NCBI GenBank assembly: GCA_028868375.1
Contig: JAGWUP010000012.1
Coordinates: 36,398-100,397, forward strand
Direction: 5' to 3'
Source: Elusimicrobiota bacterium
Lineage (GTDB): Bacteria > Elusimicrobiota > Elusimicrobia > UBA1565 > UBA9628
Length of the DNA stretch: 64,000 nt
Below, piece after piece: positions 32,263 to 39,639 of the stretch. The notes below the pieces were generated by a model. That model was not told the DNA's origin and made no database searches. It saw only the letters and a list, made by a program, of their open reading frames with translations. The translations under genes and the position numbers were made by a program. Positions within the stretch are counted from its first letter, which is position 1. Each line of letters starts with the position of its first letter.

Positions 32263-32496
32263 GTGAGTGACAAGGACGAATACTACCGCACGATCGGCCG
32301 GTGCTTGTCGGCACGGGGCATCCACCCGTGCCGGCTGCTGACGAACTGGCACAACATCGAGGCGGCCATAGAGCGGCGACGGAAGAGTGGCGTCAGCGCC
32401 TACGCCGTCGTCGCCGAGCTGTGGCCCGAGCCGGTGCCCTCAAACCTCATAGCGGAGTTCGCTAAGGCGCTCGTCGTTCTCGCGGGAGATCAGTGA
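32263..32496 (+). CDS. Hypothetical protein, 77 aa
   Basis: GTG start 2 nt after the previous stop. MSDKDEYYRTIGRCLSARGI, a small helical protein. Unknown function. Confidence 0.6.
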   Translation: MSDKDEYYRTIGRCLSARGIHPCRLLTNWHNIEAAIERRRKSGVSAYAVVAELWPEPVPSNLIAEFAKALVVLAGDQ

Positions 32497-32780
32497 TGGC
32501 CCACAACCCACTAAATGACCTGCCGAAGGCAGACAACCGATTCGGTTGGCGACCGCCGGAAACTGCACCAAAGGACGGCAGGGCTTTCTTGATAACGACT
32601 GCCGGGCCGAATGTTGACATCTGCTCTTGGACCGGCAGTCAGTTTCAGGACTACTTCTTCAAGCAGAAGATCGAGCCCGAGTGGCCGTACATGATCGGCT
32701 GGCGCCCTCTTCCTCATCCAGCACCGATAGGTGACACTGAGAAGGCCACTCGTGAGATGAACGGCTGGGGAGATCAGTGA
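32496..32780 (+). CDS. DUF551-like protein
   Basis: ATG overlaps the previous TGA. WRPPETAPKDGRAFLITTAG and YMIGWRPLPHPAPIG match the W-x-P-x-x-x-AP-x-DG and GW-x-P-LP pattern of DUF551 and related small phage proteins. Function unknown. Confidence 0.75.
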   Translation: MAHNPLNDLPKADNRFGWRPPETAPKDGRAFLITTAGPNVDICSWTGSQFQDYFFKQKIEPEWPYMIGWRPLPHPAPIGDTEKATREMNGWGDQ

Positions 32781-33028
32781 TGGCGTTCAAACTCTCTCCT
32801 GAAGTGCAGAAGAGACTCCAGGCAGCGCGTCAGGCCCACGAGGACCAGCGAGTCGTCTTCGCCAACTTGAGCGACGACGACTTAGCCGCCAGCGCAGAAT
32901 TCTGGATGCAGCACTGCGTTCAGCCAAGACAGGTAGAGCCGGGACGACCCGTCTACGACTCGACGTTCTGGCACATCATAGCGCCGGAAATCATCCGGCG
33001 CCTGAGAGATCGAGGAGACAGTTTATGA
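32780..33028 (+). CDS. Hypothetical protein, 82 aa
   Basis: ATG overlaps the previous TGA. MAFKLSPEVQKRLQAARQAH, mostly helical. Unknown function. Confidence 0.58.
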   Translation: MAFKLSPEVQKRLQAARQAHEDQRVVFANLSDDDLAASAEFWMQHCVQPRQVEPGRPVYDSTFWHIIAPEIIRRLRDRGDSL

Positions 33029-33891
33029 CCAAGAAACCGCTTATGCAGGTGCCGATGCACTTGCCGTGGCCCGCGCCGCTGATACCTAAGTACAGGCGGG
33101 GCTACCACAACGATTGGGCGATCGAGCCGACGCCCAAACTAAGGAAGCCGACTGCTGGCTACTTCCTGCCCGTAATGACTCAGCGCTCTGGTTGGGTAAT
33201 ATCTCACCGAGGCAAGCGAGTCTGGATGTCGCTGACGGCGATGGAGATCGAGAGCCACATGCCGCACCTGGCGGCGGCCCGGGGTCACACCGTCGTCGCC
33301 GGCCTGGGCATGGGCTTCGCGCTGTTCAACGTGCTTCAGAACCCGAAGGTCACCAAGGTCACGCTGATCGAGAAAGACCCCGACATCATCTCGCTGATGA
33401 ACGTCGCCAGCGACTGGCAGGAGTGGCCGAACCTGGACAAGCTGAGCATCGTCGGCGGAGACGCGCTGGAGTGGAGGGCCGAGGAGCACGTCGACTTCCT
33501 GTACGCCGATATCTGGCCGCTGCTGGGCCAGGCGAACGCCCTCAGCGATACCCAGCGAATGCAGGCCAACATCCAGGCCGATCTGATCGGCTACTGGGGC
33601 CAGGAGCTGGACTTCGTGGAGTTCGACCGGGCTCGATGCTTCGCCAACTTGCCGACCTACCGGCTGTTCGCCCGGAAGTCCGGGCTGCCGCTGATCGAGC
33701 AGGACAGCCCACGGTACCCTAAGCTGTGCTGGGCAGCGGCGTCGCTGCAGGTGGCAGCCGCCCAGCAAAAGAACTCGGAGGTCAGGCGGCAGTTGTTCCT
33801 CCGGTACCGGGACTTCCTGATCGGCAGCCTGGTTGATGACCAGTCGGTCGATCCGGCGTATATCTTGGAGGCGTGCAGGGAGGTGGCGTAG
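33025..33891 (+). CDS. Spermidine-synthase-like Rossmann-fold protein
   Basis: A 288-residue protein. VVAGLGMGFALFNVLQNPKV, then VTLIEKDPDIISLM and SIVGGDALEWRAEEHVDFLY trace the SAM/dcSAM-binding fold (GxGxG, acidic residue ending strand 2, GDA after strand 3) seen in spermidine synthases and related methyltransferases. The catalytic Asp region reads LYADIWPLLG. Substrate unknown: an aminopropyltransferase, or an enzyme for some other small molecule. ATG overlaps the preceding stop. Confidence 0.65.
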   Translation: MTKKPLMQVPMHLPWPAPLIPKYRRGYHNDWAIEPTPKLRKPTAGYFLPVMTQRSGWVISHRGKRVWMSLTAMEIESHMPHLAAARGHTVVAGLGMGFALFNVLQNPKVTKVTLIEKDPDIISLMNVASDWQEWPNLDKLSIVGGDALEWRAEEHVDFLYADIWPLLGQANALSDTQRMQANIQADLIGYWGQELDFVEFDRARCFANLPTYRLFARKSGLPLIEQDSPRYPKLCWAAASLQVAAAQQKNSEVRRQLFLRYRDFLIGSLVDDQSVDPAYILEACREVA

Positions 33892-33920
33892 CAATCTACA
33901 GATGTGGGGGAGGTACTGAG

Positions 33921-34178
33921 ATGAACTACGAGAATGAGCCGCTGCCACCTGAGGGATGGTGCTGGCCCGGAGAACTGGCAGCAAGGGAGACTTACGTCGC
34001 CGGTACCGAGCGTTGGCCAGTCATTCCTCGCGCGGCCATCTACGCACCACCTCCCGGCAGGCCGGAGCGCCGACGCAGGAGGCTTCACCGCACAGTCGAT
34101 GCCCTGATCGCCTTATGTCTAGCGGCAGCCGTCGTGCTGCTGATCGTCGCGGCAATGACCGCATCCGGAGTAGACTGA
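33921..34178 (+). CDS. Small membrane protein, 85 aa
   Basis: Soluble Pro-rich N-terminus, basic stretch PGRPERRRRRLHR, then a single membrane segment ALIALCLAAAVVLLIVAAM at the C-terminus (tail-anchored, N-in by the positive-inside rule). Preceded by GGGGGAGG. May act on the host membrane early in infection (inference). Confidence 0.65.
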   Translation: MNYENEPLPPEGWCWPGELAARETYVAGTERWPVIPRAAIYAPPPGRPERRRRRLHRTVDALIALCLAAAVVLLIVAAMTASGVD

Positions 34179-34501
34179 TGGCTCGGACACGACGCCACTT
34201 GGACGACCAGGTCCTCACCGGGCCGACTCCTGAGTACGACGGGCCCAGCAGACCGTTTACTGTTCACTTCGAGTTCCCCAACGGCAATACCTTCGAGCAC
34301 AAGAGCATGGCGCCTCACTGGGTGCGCGCGCTGAACCTGGCGATCAACGCGATGGGCGTCGAGGCGGCCAAGCGCGGCCTCGCCAAGAAGCGGCGCACAC
34401 TGCTCAACGACAACTCAGCCGGTGAGAAGAATCACCGAAGGCAGATGGAGGAGGACTTCGCCGCTGCGGCCCCTCCGAGGCTGGAGATCATCGAGGGATA
34501 G
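34178..34501 (+). CDS. Hypothetical protein, 107 aa
   Basis: ATG overlaps the preceding TGA. FTVHFEFPNGNTFEHKSMAP, then WVRALNLAINAMGVEAAK; compact N-domain with a basic helical tail. Repeat copy B starts 4 nt after its stop codon. Confidence 0.6.
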   Translation: MARTRRHLDDQVLTGPTPEYDGPSRPFTVHFEFPNGNTFEHKSMAPHWVRALNLAINAMGVEAAKRGLAKKRRTLLNDNSAGEKNHRRQMEEDFAAAAPPRLEIIEG

Positions 34502-34505
34502 GCGC

Positions 34506-34620
34506 ATCGATTCCCGGCGCGTTGGACGCGATTCCCGTTAGGTGTTTGCGTCAACGCATCAATGACGCGTAAAACGCGAACAGGCGCAAGGGCGCGCACG
34601 GGACGCGCCGGGATCACGCA
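34506..34620 (+). repeat. Dispersed palindromic intergenic element, copy B
   Basis: Begins ATCGATTCCCGGCGCGTTGG; the first 32 nt are identical to the reverse complement of the right end of copy C (50192-50223). It ends with GGGACGCGCCGGGAT, an imperfect inverted copy of its own beginning. Here the flanking genes are on the plus strand and so is the element. Confidence 0.8.
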
Positions 34621-34645
34621 CCGCACTTGAAGTGGAGCACGCGCG

Positions 34646-34864
34646 ATGAACAACTTGAGTGCCGAGTGGGAGGAACCGACGATACTGGAGTACGGAGTCG
34701 CAAGCGACTACTACTCGGGTCGCAAGTATGGCGAGCCGACCAAGCACGCCGGCTTCATCCACAGCTACGTGGTGAACTCGTCCGGCCGGACGTGCGCGAT
34801 CGTCGTCGAGGACCACAAGCTAGTGGAGGTCCCCATAGAGGACCTGACGGTCAGATGGAGGTGA
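34646..34864 (+). CDS. Hypothetical protein, 72 aa
   Basis: MNNLSAEWEEPTILEYGVAS and so on, a small beta-rich protein. First gene after repeat copy B. Unknown function. Confidence 0.58.
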   Translation: MNNLSAEWEEPTILEYGVASDYYSGRKYGEPTKHAGFIHSYVVNSSGRTCAIVVEDHKLVEVPIEDLTVRWR

Positions 34865-34867
34865 GAA

Positions 34868-35119
34868 ATGGAGCGAGAGTTCGAGGAGGCCTTCGAAGTT
34901 TGGTTCAAGCAGGGCGGATGCGACTTCTGGTCGGAGTCTAACGCCCCAAAGGAACTGGCATCTATCGCTGCCAGTGTCGCTAAGTCTTTGTACGTTCCTC
35001 GTCTGAGGATTGCCTCGGAGGCACTGGGTGTATTGGCGCACGTCACGCAGCCTGCTCACGCAAGAGTGGCTCAGGCCGCTTTAGACGCCCTCCAGGAGAC
35101 CGAGAATGGCACTATCTGA
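34868..35119 (+). CDS. Hypothetical protein, 83 aa
   Basis: MEREFEEAFEVWFKQGGCDF; its N-terminus resembles that of the 53-residue protein at 3141-3302 (FxREFxEWL, IDFW), suggesting a shared small helical domain. Ends over the start of the dCTP deaminase-like gene. Confidence 0.58.
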   Translation: MEREFEEAFEVWFKQGGCDFWSESNAPKELASIAASVAKSLYVPRLRIASEALGVLAHVTQPAHARVAQAALDALQETENGTI

Positions 35120-35804
35120 CGTTGCGATCAAGCGGGCCCTGGCTGACGGCGAGGTGGTCATCCACCCGTACAGCGAGGCGGACCTCGGCAGCGCCAGCTA
35201 CGACGTGCGGCTGGGTCGATACTACTTCGAGGCAAGGCAGCGTCGGGACCCGTTCCCGGCCGATCCGTGGTTCTACAACATCTACAGCGAACGAAGTATT
35301 CGGGAGGTGTGGGGCCAGTACAAGACGGCCAGCCCGGCCCTCGCCTGGAAGAGTACCTTCCCAGATCAGGACTGGACCAACATCCGCGACGACGACGAGC
35401 TGATCGTCTTGGAGCCCCACGCCAACCTGCTGTGCCACACCTACGAGTTCATCGGCGCGCGGCGGCTGAGCACCACGATGATGAAGGCACGATCGTCGAT
35501 TGGCCGGTCGCTGGTGAACGTCTGCCAGTGCGCCGGCATGGGCGACGTGGGCTACTTCAATAGGTGGACGATGGAGGTCTACAACCGCTCCGACTGGCAC
35601 ATACCATTAGTAGTGCACCGACGCATCGCCCAAATCGTGTTCCTCGAGACGGGGCCGACCGAGAAGGTCTACGTCAGCAAGTATCAGGGAACAGACGACC
35701 TGTCGACGCTGGAGCGAGAATGGCACCCAGACGCAATGCTGGCCCGCATGCACGAGGACCGGGACGTCAGAGACCAGTTCATCGCAGCGGAGTATAATGC
35801 CTAG
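35106..35804 (+). CDS. dCTP deaminase / dUTPase-superfamily protein
   Basis: A 232-residue protein. MKARSSIGRSLVNVCQC, then GDVGYFNRWTMEVYNRS and VVHRRIAQIVFLE follow the dCTP deaminase pattern (ARSSxxRxG, GY-x-x-x-WT-x-E with the catalytic Glu, hydrophobic IAQIVF). The middle (residues 55-110) is longer than in classic Dcd. It would turn dCTP into dUTP or act as dUTPase, feeding the thymidylate pool. In this phage the polymerase also carries a UDG-like domain. Confidence 0.78.
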   Translation: MALSDVAIKRALADGEVVIHPYSEADLGSASYDVRLGRYYFEARQRRDPFPADPWFYNIYSERSIREVWGQYKTASPALAWKSTFPDQDWTNIRDDDELIVLEPHANLLCHTYEFIGARRLSTTMMKARSSIGRSLVNVCQCAGMGDVGYFNRWTMEVYNRSDWHIPLVVHRRIAQIVFLETGPTEKVYVSKYQGTDDLSTLEREWHPDAMLARMHEDRDVRDQFIAAEYNA

Positions 35805-36039
35805 GCGCACGTTCGATGACCCGTCGTCCACGGAGGCGCGGCAGGCCCTTCTCGATCGTCGCTGTGAGCGGCTGAATCCGAAGCGCCACCGCACCAGGAA
35901 GAGGTCTATCAAGGCGAGGGAGGCTGCAAGGCTTAGGGGTCTCAGGAAGGCAGAGGATAACCGCAGGCGGCGCACACTCTACAAGGCCGCCGCCCGCGCC
36001 TACTGGGCTGGGGAAACGATGGAGCATCCAGTCAAGTGA
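35797..36039 (+). CDS. Small very basic protein, 80 aa
   Basis: MPRRTFDDPSSTEARQALLD followed by a long Arg/Lys-rich helix. Likely binds nucleic acid (inference from charge). Overlaps the neighbouring genes by a few nt. Confidence 0.58.
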   Translation: MPRRTFDDPSSTEARQALLDRRCERLNPKRHRTRKRSIKAREAARLRGLRKAEDNRRRRTLYKAAARAYWAGETMEHPVK

Positions 36040-36383
36040 CCGGCATCGCTGATAGCCGCGACTTTTGGATCATCGATGGGCACTATGGGCGAATCGGCTT
36101 CCGCGTCTCGTTCTCCGGGCATGCGCTGCGACGGTTCATAGAGCGGGTGCGTCCGGACATGGCCATTGGCGAGGCACAGGCATACCTGAACAGGATCGAC
36201 AAACGTGTAGTAGCGATGCGATACCAGAGGCGGCGCAGGAACGAGTCGTGGCTGCTTCGAATCGATCACGATCCCCCGTTCACACTGGCGTGCGAGTATC
36301 GCATATCGTCGAGCACTGAGCACGACCACGTCATGCAGGTGTTCCGCGCCGTGACGTGCCTGAACGGACACAACGCGTTCTAG
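36036..36383 (+). CDS. Hypothetical protein, 115 aa
   Basis: FSGHALRRFIERVRPDMAIG has the xxHAxxRxxERx layout found in RelE/BrnT-like and DUF4258-like small proteins; a full match is not clear. The end FRAVTCLNGHNAF is unremarkable. A toxin-like RNase or regulator is possible. Confidence 0.55.
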   Translation: MTGIADSRDFWIIDGHYGRIGFRVSFSGHALRRFIERVRPDMAIGEAQAYLNRIDKRVVAMRYQRRRRNESWLLRIDHDPPFTLACEYRISSSTEHDHVMQVFRAVTCLNGHNAF

Positions 36384-36411
36384 ATTTATGCCAGGAAAAG
36401 GAGAAAGTCTC

Positions 36412-36642
36412 ATGCCTTACGATATTCACCCCTCTACCGATCTGATCCACGTCATCGAGCCCCTGAAGGACGGGCCGATGCTGCAGTCCGAGTACGTCAG
36501 GGCCACGAGGCACGTCCCGCTGGGTGACCTGACGGCGGCCCTAGAGCGGCGACTGCTGCACTCCACCTACCCACTAGGTGGGTCAGAGCCGGTCATCATT
36601 CTGCTGCCTGCGGGAAACGAGCTGTTGAGGCAGCGCGTATAG
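36412..36642 (+). CDS. Hypothetical protein, 76 aa
   Basis: Preceded by AAAAGGAGAAAG. MPYDIHPSTDLIHVIEPLKD, then SEYVRATRHVPLGDLTAALE, possibly a short winged helix. Unknown function. Confidence 0.58.
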   Translation: MPYDIHPSTDLIHVIEPLKDGPMLQSEYVRATRHVPLGDLTAALERRLLHSTYPLGGSEPVIILLPAGNELLRQRV

Positions 36643-36643
36643 C
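36638..36643 (+). promoter_or_regulatory. GCGTATAGC promoter-like motif
   Basis: Overlaps the stop of the preceding gene and could serve the 59-residue ORF 60 nt downstream. Confidence 0.35.
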
Positions 36644-36703
36644 TAACGTGCACGGGCAAGGATCGCGTTTTTTCACTCCGACCGCAAAAGAGGAAAAATC
36701 CTA

Positions 36704-36883
36704 ATGGGCAGTATCATGCAGCTCTTCATGAAGATCGCCGTGGCGTCTCCGACCCTGGTTCCCAAGGCAGTCAAGCTCGTCGAGGACGCCATCAACGGAC
36801 CCGGCGGCGTCGGCAAGGTCGAGGCCGTGATCGCCGACCTCGAGGCGCTGATTGCCACCGGCGAGCAGGTCGTCGGCTCGTAA
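36704..36883 (+). CDS. Small hydrophobic-helical protein, 59 aa
   Basis: MGSIMQLFMKIAVASPTLVP, then KAVKLVEDAINGPGGVGKVE: an amphipathic peptide in two helices separated by a Gly-rich turn. AAGAGG precedes the ATG and a strong terminator follows, so it appears to be its own transcription unit. Function unknown; a membrane-active or virion-associated peptide are options. Confidence 0.65.
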   Translation: MGSIMQLFMKIAVASPTLVPKAVKLVEDAINGPGGVGKVEAVIADLEALIATGEQVVGS

Positions 36884-36911
36884 GTCACAGACCTGCACGG
36901 CCAATAGAAAA

Positions 36912-36940
36912 GGGGGCGGAATCACTTCCGCCCCCTTCTT
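36912..36940 (+). terminator. Rho-independent terminator
   Basis: Perfect 10-bp stem GGGGGCGGAA/TTCCGCCCCC, 4-nt loop, followed by TTCTTTC. Confidence 0.9.
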
Positions 36941-36961
36941 TCAGCAAAGAAGGTCGACCAG

Positions 36962-37318
36962 ATGAGCCATAGCAAGATATGGGCCAGCACGCCGTCATCG
37001 GCGGTGCGCCGAGCGCACAGTCACCGAAACGACCGGCGACGCGGCGAGCAGGTGCGGCGTCATCGCAAGTTCGATGAGTTCTCGCAGACGGTCGAGCGGA
37101 TGACAAATCGCCAGCGATCTCACTGGGCAGCTGTGGGCTACCCCGGCCTGCGCAACAAGGAGGTCGAGCCGCTGTGGGCCTTCGTGCCGCCGCCTCGAGT
37201 CGAGAATGCAGCGGGCGCTGAAACCAGAAAAGCCCGGCGAACGGGGCCGGGCTTTTCCTTGACTGAGGGGTACTTAAGCTTTTGTGTGGGACTACGCCTC
37301 CACCAACCGCATCGTTAA
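36962..37318 (+). CDS. Arg-rich hypothetical protein, 118 aa (uncertain 3' end)
   Basis: MSHSKIWASTPSSAVRRAHS and a basic helix; AAGAAGG upstream of the ATG. The frame reads through a strong hairpin at 37228-37256 and overlaps the convergent protease gene, so either the last 30 residues are normal coding over a terminator or the real gene ends differently. Confidence 0.42.
   Translation: MSHSKIWASTPSSAVRRAHSHRNDRRRGEQVRRHRKFDEFSQTVERMTNRQRSHWAAVGYPGLRNKEVEPLWAFVPPPRVENAAGAETRKARRTGPGFSLTEGYLSFCVGLRLHQPHR
37228..37256. terminator. Bidirectional terminator between convergent blocks
   Basis: 11-bp stem AAAAGCCCGGC/GCCGGGCTTTT with a 7-nt loop: A-run on one side and T-run on the other, so it works in both directions. 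It lies where plus-strand early genes meet the end of the minus-strand late operon. Confidence 0.9.
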
Positions 37319-38083
37319 CATCTCGCTCGCGAGGTCCTGGCGCATCAGGTACTCGTACGGCATCCAGAAGTACCCACGCTGCGCCCAGTTTGGCCCCCAC
37401 GAGTTGCGCACCTTGAACATGCGGGTGGCGTCGTCGTGTCCCACGGCCACTACCTCGTGCCCTCCGATGTCCTGCGCGCTGGGCGCCGGCATCGGGAGCA
37501 CGCCGCTCTGAGCCACGGCGTCCGAATCCAGGTCCGGATACACGGTGAATCCGTAGCAGAATGGGAACCCGGCGGCCAGGCACGCGCGCATCTGGTTGAT
37601 GTCCTGGGGCACCGTATAGGCCAGCATCACCTTATCCCGCGCCGCAGCGGCGTAACACGCGGCCGGCGGTCGCACGGCGTATTGCGCCGGGTCGTAAGGC
37701 CACCCGTCCGCACCGTCCTCGTAACATACTCCAGTTTGCTGCAACGCGGTCAGACCGTCGTACCCCTGGGCACCCGAGTCAGAATTGATAGTCCCTTCGA
37801 TCTCGCGCTCCAGGTAGTAGATCATCAGACGCGAAGGCACGCGCTCAGCATCCGTTAAGTTCTGGCGCATCCGTTCATACTGCACAGCAAAGGCCAGGGC
37901 GTTGCCGGTGCACGAGCCGAGCTGTCCTTGGTCGTAAACAGGCGGACAGTTTGGTTCCAGGTCGACCGAAGATGGCAGACCGCCGGTCGGCATCGGCGCG
38001 CCGAACATGGCGCGGCCGTGCCGCGGTAGAGAGGGGCGCCAGCCGAGGCCTCGGCCAGTCGGTGTAACGTGACGACTTGTCAT
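37292..38083 (-). CDS. Papain-like (C1 family) cysteine peptidase
   Basis: A 263-residue protein with the whole C1A catalytic set: VYDQGQLGSCTGNALAFA near residue 55 (oxyanion Gln and nucleophile Cys), DIGGHEVVAVGHDD near 205 (His) and KVRNSWGPNWAQRGYFWMPY near 225 (Asn, then NSWG). The N-terminus has no signal peptide. As the last gene of the lysis end of the late operon it may cleave host proteins, help lysis, or be a virion component; no family precedent fixes the role. Confidence 0.88.
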   Translation of the reverse strand: MTSRHVTPTGRGLGWRPSLPRHGRAMFGAPMPTGGLPSSVDLEPNCPPVYDQGQLGSCTGNALAFAVQYERMRQNLTDAERVPSRLMIYYLEREIEGTINSDSGAQGYDGLTALQQTGVCYEDGADGWPYDPAQYAVRPPAACYAAAARDKVMLAYTVPQDINQMRACLAAGFPFCYGFTVYPDLDSDAVAQSGVLPMPAPSAQDIGGHEVVAVGHDDATRMFKVRNSWGPNWAQRGYFWMPYEYLMRQDLASEMLTMRLVEA

Positions 38084-38112
38084 CTGCTACAATCCTCAGA
38101 TGTTATGGGAAG

Positions 38113-38679
38113 TTACTGACCGAGGCGCTGACGCAGAAGGACCAGCGCAGCTTGCGGACTGAGCTGCGGCGCTGGTCCATGTGCACCACGCGCACCGCCG
38201 GCCGTCTTCGGCGTGGCCGTGGTCGCCAGAGAGAGCGCCGTCGACGTGAGGCTCGTCGCCAGATTGACCGCGGCCTCCAGGGCGGGCAGAGCCGCCACGA
38301 CGAGGCCGATCGTCGCGCCTCCGGGGATCAGTGCCGCGAACGGCGTGATCAGCGGAGCAAATGTGTTGATGTCGTTCTCGATCGTGGTGACGATCGATTG
38401 CCCTTGGGCCGCCGTCGGTACGGCGGGCAGTTGGGCCAGCAATCGAGCTATACTGTTGGCTGCGGTCGTGATCTCGCCGCCGGTCGTGGTGGAGAGACCA
38501 ACCCCCTCAAGTCCCGGTACGGCGGCGCCGAGGCCCGCAGCAATGGATTGTGCGATGGAAACCCAGGCGGGTGCGGTGGGGGAAGGAGTCGTCCCGCTGC
38601 ACGCGGTCAATACCGCAGCAAGAACGCCTGTAGCTCCGGTAAACAATACGGCGCGACGTCCGAGAATGATTTCAGTCAT
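38113..38679 (-). CDS. Lipoprotein, 188 aa
   Basis: MTEIILGRRAVLFTGATGVL, then AAVLTACSG: basic n-region, hydrophobic core and lipobox LTAC. The mature part has two hydrophobic stretches (FAALIPGGATIGLVVAALPAL, then LATSLTSTALSLATTA) that could insert into membrane. Neighbours are the endolysin and the C1 protease, so a lysis or superinfection-exclusion role is likely (inference). Confidence 0.8.
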   Translation of the reverse strand: MTEIILGRRAVLFTGATGVLAAVLTACSGTTPSPTAPAWVSIAQSIAAGLGAAVPGLEGVGLSTTTGGEITTAANSIARLLAQLPAVPTAAQGQSIVTTIENDINTFAPLITPFAALIPGGATIGLVVAALPALEAAVNLATSLTSTALSLATTATPKTAGGARGAHGPAPQLSPQAALVLLRQRLGQ

Positions 38680-38704
38680 GCGGGTTTTAGTCCTCTGTAA
38701 AAGG

Positions 38705-38736
38705 AAAAACTGCCCTGTGGAAATTTACTTCCACAG
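38705..38736 (-). terminator. Probable terminator after the endolysin gene
   Basis: On the minus strand, stem CTGTGGAA/TTCCACAG with a 6-nt loop that contains the endolysin stop codon, followed by GGCAGTTTTT. The T-run begins 6 nt beyond the stem, so strength is uncertain. Confidence 0.6.
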
Positions 38737-39639
38737 AGCCTTCCACGTCTCCCCGGAATGCGGAACAGCCGGGTCGGCGGGCATCACCACGCCGTCGGAT
38801 ATCAAGTAGCGGCCAATCTGGAATGCCTTCACCGCGGCGAGCGTGTCTGCGCCAAAATCGCCGTCGACGCCCTTCGGGTCCCACGATGGAGTCGAGAACG
38901 CGCCCGCGAGGTCGGTCAACCGCTGCTGCATGAGCCGGACCGAGTCGTCGTTGGCGACCCCGTATTCTAGCGTATGGTCGAGCGTCGGCCCCTCGGTGGG
39001 GCGCGGCGTCGGTTGCGGAGATGGCTGCGGCGCTGGCTCCGACAGCGACCACAGCCCGAGCGCGTCCCTCGCCGTCTCCGAGTCGATCGAGACCCGTAGG
39101 TTGAAGTGGTGCTTGTCGCCGACGTCCTGCGAGATGTCGTAGTCGCCGAACTGGCCATAGCCGCGCATCCCGGAGCCTCCGGCCCGGCAGGTGGCGTCGG
39201 CGAAGCCGGAGGCCCTCACCACGTGGCACATCGCCTCGTTGCCGTAGTAGGCGGGGCGATAGCCCAGCGCTCGCAGGGCGCGCGCGTAGGCGCCCATGTA
39301 CCTCAGGACGGCGGGTTGCTCCTCGGCAGTCGTGTCCTCGTCGTCGGCCGCGAATATGCAGCTTCCCGACGGCATGCCGATCGCGCGGGCGAGCGCCGCG
39401 TCGGCCGCGGCGTCCCCGGAGCCGGCGGCAGCACCCTGGAGCATTCTGCGCGTTCCGTGGTTCTCGCTGAAGGAGAGAATCTTCAGGCCGGCGTCGGAGA
39501 TGATCTTCGCCGCGGCGGCCGTCAGGTTTCGGTGCTCTCCGAGGTAGCCGGCGACGTAGCCGGCGCCCTCCACCTTGGCGCGGGCGACGTCGGCCTCGGT
39601 GATCGTACTGTCGGTGTCGTATCCGTAGATGTCGGACAT
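38725..39639 (-). CDS. Endolysin: DUF1906 glycoside-hydrolase-like domain plus peptidoglycan-binding domain
   Basis: A 304-residue protein. Residues 1-200 form a DUF1906 (Rv2525c-like) TIM barrel: IYGYDTDSTITEADVARAKV, ILSFSENHG, CIFAADDEDTT and YRPAYYGNEAM. A Pro-rich linker (PQPSPQPTPRPTEGP) leads to a PG_binding_1 domain: NDDSVRLMQQRLTDL and GVDGDFGADTLAAVKAFQ. There is no signal peptide, so it needs a holin. ATG overlaps the stop of the tail-spike gene. Confidence 0.85.
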   Translation of the reverse strand: MSDIYGYDTDSTITEADVARAKVEGAGYVAGYLGEHRNLTAAAAKIISDAGLKILSFSENHGTRRMLQGAAAGSGDAAADAALARAIGMPSGSCIFAADDEDTTAEEQPAVLRYMGAYARALRALGYRPAYYGNEAMCHVVRASGFADATCRAGGSGMRGYGQFGDYDISQDVGDKHHFNLRVSIDSETARDALGLWSLSEPAPQPSPQPTPRPTEGPTLDHTLEYGVANDDSVRLMQQRLTDLAGAFSTPSWDPKGVDGDFGADTLAAVKAFQIGRYLISDGVVMPADPAVPHSGETWKALWK

